Part shown: positions 6,428 through 9,160 of the stretch, in pieces
Position numbering within the stretch: the stretch's first letter is position 1
Layout: the number at the start of each line of letters is the position of its first letter
Assembly (NCBI GenBank): GCA_002697505.1
Contig: NZWA01000008.1
Location: forward strand, 1 to 9,160
From: Flavobacteriales bacterium
GTDB lineage: Bacteria > Bacteroidota > Bacteroidia > Flavobacteriales > BACL11
DNA length: 9,160 bases
Direction of reading: 5' to 3'
The notes under the pieces: model-generated
What the model saw: only the letters and a program-made list of their open reading frames with translations
Database searches by the model: none
What the model was told of the DNA's origin: nothing
Translations under genes and position numbers: made by a program

Positions 6428-6754
6428 ATGGCAATATCTAAAGAAGATACTGCCCGGTCATATAAAGGAACCGTTATTGGCGATAATATGGTCGTCAGTT
6501 TGAATTTAAAATGGTTGGTGCAAATATTAACATTATGTGGAATGTTGGTTTATTCTTATTATCGTATAGAAATGAGAATAGTTGAGTTAGAGGATAAGTT
6601 TGTAGAGGCAGATACTCATATTGCAGATTTATTACAAAAACATGAGGCAGAAGAAGCCGAAAAAAGAATAGCTCTTGAAGAACAGATTAAGTTCTACGAG
6701 AAAGAGTTTAACATTAATCCATTAAGTTGGGGTAAAAAGAAGAAGAAAAAATGA
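6428..6754 (+). CDS. Small membrane-anchored coiled-coil protein with polylysine tail
   Basis: This 108-residue protein has a polar N terminus and one hydrophobic span at about residues 27-45 (LKWLVQILTLCGMLVYSYYR). An acidic, heptad-patterned helix follows at about 50-95 (IVELEDKFVEADTHI, then KHEAEEAEKRIALEEQIKFY). It ends in a run of lysines (WGKKKKKK). AGGAG at 6417-6421 lies 6 nt before ATG. Its stop overlaps the start of the next gene (ATGA at 6751-6754). Its architecture resembles the protein at 2507 without obvious sequence identity. The function is unknown; a lysis (spanin-like) or membrane-tethered assembly role would fit. Confidence 0.75.
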   Translation: MAISKEDTARSYKGTVIGDNMVVSLNLKWLVQILTLCGMLVYSYYRIEMRIVELEDKFVEADTHIADLLQKHEAEEAEKRIALEEQIKFYEKEFNINPLSWGKKKKKK

Positions 6755-7308
6755 TAAAACTAAAAGACTTAATAATTGAAAGAATTGTTTTACCAGATGA
6801 ATTCATGCGTGAAATAAAAAGGGCTGAAAAAGAAACTGGTAAAAAATTTAAAGTACCATCAAGTACAAAAAAACTTTGTATGATGGCTAAGAAAGATGGT
6901 TTTCATAAGATAGATTATCTTGGTAAACCAGGTAAGGCAAGAAAACCAGAATCATTGATGTATCAGGCATATGCATTTGTACAAGGATGGGGACATGGTA
7001 AGTATAAAAATAAGTGGGATTGGAGAAGTGATAAAAGCCAACCAGTTTTACAGAACATTCAAAACTCAAGTATTTTTTCAAGTTTGTTTGATTATGAATA
7101 TTTAGAATACCATGTAAAAACAGATTTACAAGCATCACAAGTGGTTGCTAACATACGACCTGGTTCAAAGGATGTAGAACCAGCATACTATTTGGTAAAA
7201 GATTATTTAAATAGTTTTGGTACTCGTGGTAAAAATCGTAGGGATGATGATATCCTAACCAATAAAGTTCATTGGTGGTTAAACAAAAACAAAGTGGAGA
7301 CATTATAA
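6751..7308 (+). CDS. Unknown protein with capsid-targeting-like leader
   Basis: This 185-residue protein begins MIKLKDLIIERIVLPDEF. The first ten residues form an amphipathic helix ending I-I-E, which fits the (L/I)xE cleavage rule of the T4 gp21 prohead protease. Two other genes in this cluster begin alike (7472 and 8101). The body is basic and rich in aromatic residues. It has a Gly/Trp-rich centre (AYAFVQGWGHGKYKNKWDWR), a strand EYLEYHVKTDLQASQVVANI, and a basic C terminus with VHWWLNKNK. No catalytic motif or membrane segment is evident and no family is recognised. It starts by ATGA overlap with the upstream gene and ends with TAATG. Confidence 0.8.
   Translation: MIKLKDLIIERIVLPDEFMREIKRAEKETGKKFKVPSSTKKLCMMAKKDGFHKIDYLGKPGKARKPESLMYQAYAFVQGWGHGKYKNKWDWRSDKSQPVLQNIQNSSIFSSLFDYEYLEYHVKTDLQASQVVANIRPGSKDVEPAYYLVKDYLNSFGTRGKNRRDDDILTNKVHWWLNKNKVETL
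7296..7300 (+). promoter_or_regulatory. Ribosome binding site fixing the start at 7308
   Basis: GGAGA lies 7 nt before the ATG at 7308, which itself overlaps the upstream TAA (TAATG). This favours 7308 over an in-frame non-ATG start at 7272. Confidence 0.6.
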
Positions 7309-7475
7309 TGTATAAAGAAGGTGATTTAGTAGAAGCAATGGCATTTCTTTTACAGGATATAAAGAAAATAAAAATCAGTAAAGTAAAAGAATGGGAAAAG
7401 AAATATTTTAGAAGTGCTGCTGCACTAACAAAACAAATAGATAATCTACATAAGATTATAAAGAAAATGAAATGA
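7308..7475 (+). CDS. 55-residue helical protein of unknown function
   Basis: From ATG 7308 the protein is MYKEGDLVEAMAFLLQDIKK followed by a Lys-rich stretch and LTKQIDNLHKIIKKMK. It is predicted to be almost entirely helical, basic and soluble, with heptad-like Leu/Ile spacing in the last 20 residues. It is bracketed by TAATG and ATGA overlaps, so it is probably translated as part of the cluster. It has no MIKLKDLL leader, unlike both neighbours. No family is recognised. It may be a small partner of the adjacent phosphatase or of the unknown protein upstream. Confidence 0.7.
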   Translation: MYKEGDLVEAMAFLLQDIKKIKISKVKEWEKKYFRSAAALTKQIDNLHKIIKKMK

Positions 7476-8104
7476 TTAAATTAAAAGAGTTATTAACACT
7501 TCGTAGTATGAAATACTACACTACAGAAGAGTCCATAAAAAGAAAACATCAAGAACGAATGGATATGAAAACTTCTTTATGGGATGAGAATATTATCTTA
7601 CCAAGAATGATGCCACCAGAGAATGATTCATCATTAACATTAAAAGAGATAAAGTATTTGGCAGAAATAGAACCAAGTCAAGAAGTTGCAGAAATGGGTG
7701 ATGATGTTCTTAAAAATTTCATGGATTTAATTGAAAAACATGAAGTAAATGTTTCAGAAGAAATGATATCAAGGATAATAAAAGAAAGTGGTAAATTTAT
7801 TATGCAACTTAAATATCATTATAATAGACCAAGACCATTTCAAATTGCTGAGTTCTATCAAATGGATTTAAATGGTACTGAATTAGATAGTATGAAAACA
7901 CCAAGTTATCCAAGTGGACATGCAACACAAGGTTATTTAATTGGAGAGTATCTTGCATCAGTAGATAATCTTAACGGAAACATTTATAGAGATAAAGCTG
8001 AAGAAATAGCAGAATCACGAATTATCGCGAAGGCACATTATCCATCTGATAAAGCATATGGTAAAACTATTGCAAAGGCTTTATTCAGAGGTATGAAAAA
8101 ATGA
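7472..8104 (+). CDS. Soluble PAP2-family phosphatase
   Basis: This 210-residue protein carries the full three-part signature of the PAP2/class A acid phosphatase/haloperoxidase superfamily. KX6RP is at Lys114...Arg121-Pro122, PSGH at 147-150, and SRX5HX3D at Ser182-Arg183...His189...Asp193. In the family His189 is the nucleophile and His150 with Asp193 support catalysis. No transmembrane segments are visible, so it resembles soluble acid phosphatases rather than membrane lipid phosphatases. The substrate (phosphomonoester, phospholipid or nucleotide) cannot be told. The N terminus MIKLKELLTLR matches the leader of the neighbours at 6751 and 8101. It begins by ATGA overlap at 7472-7475 and overlaps the next gene the same way. 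Confidence 0.9.
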   Translation: MIKLKELLTLRSMKYYTTEESIKRKHQERMDMKTSLWDENIILPRMMPPENDSSLTLKEIKYLAEIEPSQEVAEMGDDVLKNFMDLIEKHEVNVSEEMISRIIKESGKFIMQLKYHYNRPRPFQIAEFYQMDLNGTELDSMKTPSYPSGHATQGYLIGEYLASVDNLNGNIYRDKAEEIAESRIIAKAHYPSDKAYGKTIAKALFRGMKK

Positions 8105-8493
8105 TAACTCTAAAAGAGGTTTACCTATTACAAGAAAGAGAAGATTTATTATTTGTAGCATCTGAAATAGTAAAACACTATGGATTAAAATCTAAAGTTA
8201 AATTTGGTACATTTGGTAAAGATGAGGGTGGTTATAATTGGGATACTGATACAATAAATCTAAATAAATACTATCCAAAGGTTTCTGAGTTTATTATTAC
8301 AGTCTTACATGAAATTCATCATGCTAAACAAATACAAAAATATGGTAGAAAGAAGTTTATGAAGAAATATACACAAGCTTCTAACATGGCTGATTTAGAT
8401 GGTAAAGATAGATATTGGGCCAATAAGTGGGAAAGAAAAGCTGAGAATTGGGCAAAACAAGAATATCGTAAAAAATGGAAAAATAATTTCTAA
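8101..8493 (+). CDS. HExxH zinc metallopeptidase-like protein
   Basis: This 130-residue protein contains HEIHH at residues 70-74 within a helix (FIITVLHEIHHAKQIQKY), the zinc-binding HExxH motif. Downstream, WERKAENWA (110-118) offers Glu111 or Glu115 as the third ligand, in the ExxxAExxA form typical of small gluzincins. Ahead of the motif, YNWDTDTINLNKYY resembles the edge strand that binds substrate in minimal metallopeptidases. The N terminus MITLKEVYLLQE is a divergent copy of the MIKLKDLL leader and ends L-Q-E, fitting the gp21 cleavage rule. It overlaps the phosphatase gene by ATGA and is the last gene before a non-coding gap. The substrate is unknown; it could act on host or virion proteins. 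Confidence 0.8.
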   Translation: MITLKEVYLLQEREDLLFVASEIVKHYGLKSKVKFGTFGKDEGGYNWDTDTINLNKYYPKVSEFIITVLHEIHHAKQIQKYGRKKFMKKYTQASNMADLDGKDRYWANKWERKAENWAKQEYRKKWKNNF

Positions 8494-8548
8494 TTTTTTA
8501 CTCTGAGTGCCATATATATTATTAACTATAGTTATGAATTCATTATCA

Positions 8549-8590
8549 AAGGTTCTAAGAAAAATCCAACCTTATTTTTCTCAGAGAAAA
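8549..8590 (+). repeat. Nested inverted repeats (alternative hairpins and a 15-bp palindrome)
   Basis: Three dyads overlap. TTCTAAGAAAAA (8553-8564) pairs with TTTTTCTCAGAG (8575-8586) in 11 of 12 positions, one of them a G-T wobble, around a 10-nt loop. AAGGTT (8549-8554) pairs with AACCTT (8568-8573) and excludes the first stem. TTTTCTCAGAGAAAA (8576-8590) is a perfect palindrome about one central base. In addition CTCTGAG at 8501-8507 is complementary to CTCAGAG at 8580-8586. No T-tract follows on the + strand, so a standard intrinsic terminator is not supported; an operator or RNA-processing site is possible. Confidence 0.45.
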
Positions 8591-8611
8591 TTACGCATTG
8601 ACTAATAAAAA

Positions 8612-8639
8612 TTACATTCTGAGGGATTTATATTATATT
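8612..8639 (+). promoter_or_regulatory. Possible sigma70-type promoter for the nuclease gene
   Basis: TTACAT (8612-8617) and TATATT (8634-8639) are separated by 16 nt and lie upstream of the ATG at 8698. Both hexamers match the consensus only partly and the region is AT-rich, so a chance match is likely enough to keep confidence low. Confidence 0.25.
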
Positions 8640-8697
8640 TATTAATAACTAAAAGCTTAATAATTATTACTACTAAACTTAAACTTAGGTTTTATAT

Positions 8698-9033
8698 ATG
8701 AAAACTCGTTCGGCAAAGAACAAAGGAAAAAGATTACAAAATTCAGTTAGAGACATTCTTCTCGAAACATTCAAAGACCAATTAGAACCAGATGATATTA
8801 AATCCACTACTATGGGAGAGAGTGGTGAGGATATTCAGTTATCACCTGCTGCTCGTAAACTTATACCATATGCTTTTGAATGTAAAAATCATGAAAAATT
8901 AAATATATGGAGTGCATTAGAACAGGCAGAATCTAATAGTGAGAAAGGAAAACCAGTCTTAATATTTAAAAGGAATAGAAGTAAGACATATGCGGTTTTA
9001 GAAATTAATGATTTTATTGATTTGATTAAATGA
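8698..9033 (+). CDS. PD-(D/E)xK-type small nuclease
   Basis: This 111-residue protein begins with a basic segment KNKGKRLQNSVRDILLE. It then shows the order typical of small restriction-fold nucleases: GESGEDIQLS with Asp45, a strand YAFECKN giving Glu61-x-Lys63, a helix with Gln76 (SALEQAESNS), and a final strand pair KPVLIFKRNRS and TYAVLEI. Small proteins of this shape are common in tailed phages and are annotated as Holliday-junction-resolvase-like or VRR-NUC-like; the substrate cannot be told here. It follows the non-coding gap with only a weak AGG at 8687-8689 before the ATG, so it likely starts a new transcription block. It overlaps the next gene by ATGA. Confidence 0.75.
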   Translation: MKTRSAKNKGKRLQNSVRDILLETFKDQLEPDDIKSTTMGESGEDIQLSPAARKLIPYAFECKNHEKLNIWSALEQAESNSEKGKPVLIFKRNRSKTYAVLEINDFIDLIK

Positions 9034-9160
9034 GTGAAAAATTTATAACGGATGTTAAATCCATAGTGATATTAAAAGAAAGAATGGAAGAGTTTAAAGA
9101 TATGCCACTACCAGATGTAACGGAATTGTGGAAGTATAGGATAGGTAAAAAGAAGTTAAA
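9030..9160 (+). CDS. Unknown protein (3' partial)
   Basis: The ATG overlaps the nuclease stop (ATGA at 9030-9033) and the frame stays open to the window edge, giving 43 residues. They begin MSEKFITDVKSIVILKERME, continue with EFKDMPLPDVTELWKYRIG and end in a basic KKKL. The visible part is charged and helical with no recognisable motif. Coupling to the nuclease gene suggests a shared DNA-processing role, but this is only context. Confidence 0.6.
   Translation, partial: MSEKFITDVKSIVILKERMEEFKDMPLPDVTELWKYRIGKKKL

Larger units (their letters stand above)
8494..8697 (+). other. Non-coding gap separating two gene blocks
   Basis: About 200 nt of very AT-rich DNA hold no supportable ORF. It is the only sizeable gap in the window. 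It contains a T6 run just after the metallopeptidase gene (8494-8499), nested inverted repeats at 8501-8590 and a possible promoter. It probably marks the end of the long + strand transcription unit and the start of another. No tRNA-like or rRNA-like sequence was recognised. Confidence 0.6.

Noticed and set aside
8553..8590. Intrinsic terminator after the metallopeptidase gene
   Set aside because: The hairpin stem is mostly A-T and no T-tract follows on the + strand, so the usual requirements are not met.
1..9160. T4-type late promoters (TATAAATA)
   Set aside because: No exact match was found by eye; near matches such as GATAAATA at about 45-52 lie inside coding sequence.
1..9160. CRISPR array, tRNA genes or insertion sequences
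   Set aside because: No spaced direct repeats, cloverleaf-like segments, transposase-like ORFs or flanking terminal repeats were seen.

Overview
The window is AT-rich and every gene I can support lies on the + strand. Seventeen coding regions are packed end to end, most joined by ATGA or TAATG stop/start overlaps or gaps under 12 nt. The dense packing, the many tiny genes, the membrane-anchored coiled-coil proteins and a set of small proteins sharing an N-terminal leader all point to a tailed-phage genome, probably a marine T4-like myovirus. No capsid, tail or polymerase gene is present to prove this. A type IX secretion (T9SS) C-terminal sorting domain, a PorQ/PorV-like barrel and signal peptides ending in -FGQ, -FAQ or -SAQ suggest a host in the Bacteroidota/Marinimicrobia (FCB) group. 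Strong Shine-Dalgarno sites argue against a typical flavobacterial translation signal.

Region 1 (1-2443) is a surface-protein module. It holds a left-truncated secreted protein with a dockerin-like calcium loop, a cohesin-like domain and a T9SS sorting domain. A 35-residue single-span membrane peptide follows, coupled by overlaps on both sides, and then a PorQ/PorV-like outer-membrane barrel.

Region 2 (2445-5404) is an envelope and curli-like module. It starts with a 16-residue peptide that is half cysteine, then a membrane-anchored coiled-coil protein and a small secreted/membrane protein. It continues with a CsgG-like lipoprotein, a probable outer-membrane barrel with two cysteines, and a second short exported CsgG-like protein.

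Region 3 (5404-6754) holds a 48-residue DUF6356-like protein, a membrane-anchored coiled-coil protein with a beta-rich C terminus, a 46-residue very basic protein and another membrane-anchored coiled-coil protein.

Region 4 (6751-8493) holds four overlapping small genes. Three encode proteins starting with variants of MIKLKDLL, resembling T4 capsid-targeting leaders: an unknown protein, a soluble PAP2-family phosphatase with the full catalytic signature, and an HExxH metallopeptidase-like protein.

Region 5 (8494-9160) has the only sizeable gap (about 200 nt, with nested inverted repeats and a possible promoter). A PD-(D/E)xK-type nuclease and the start of an unknown gene follow.

Taken together, regions 1 and 2 look like a virus-encoded kit for exporting proteins to, or remodelling, the outer membrane of a T9SS-bearing host. 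Region 4 may encode proteins packaged in the virion. Both are inferences from sequence alone.
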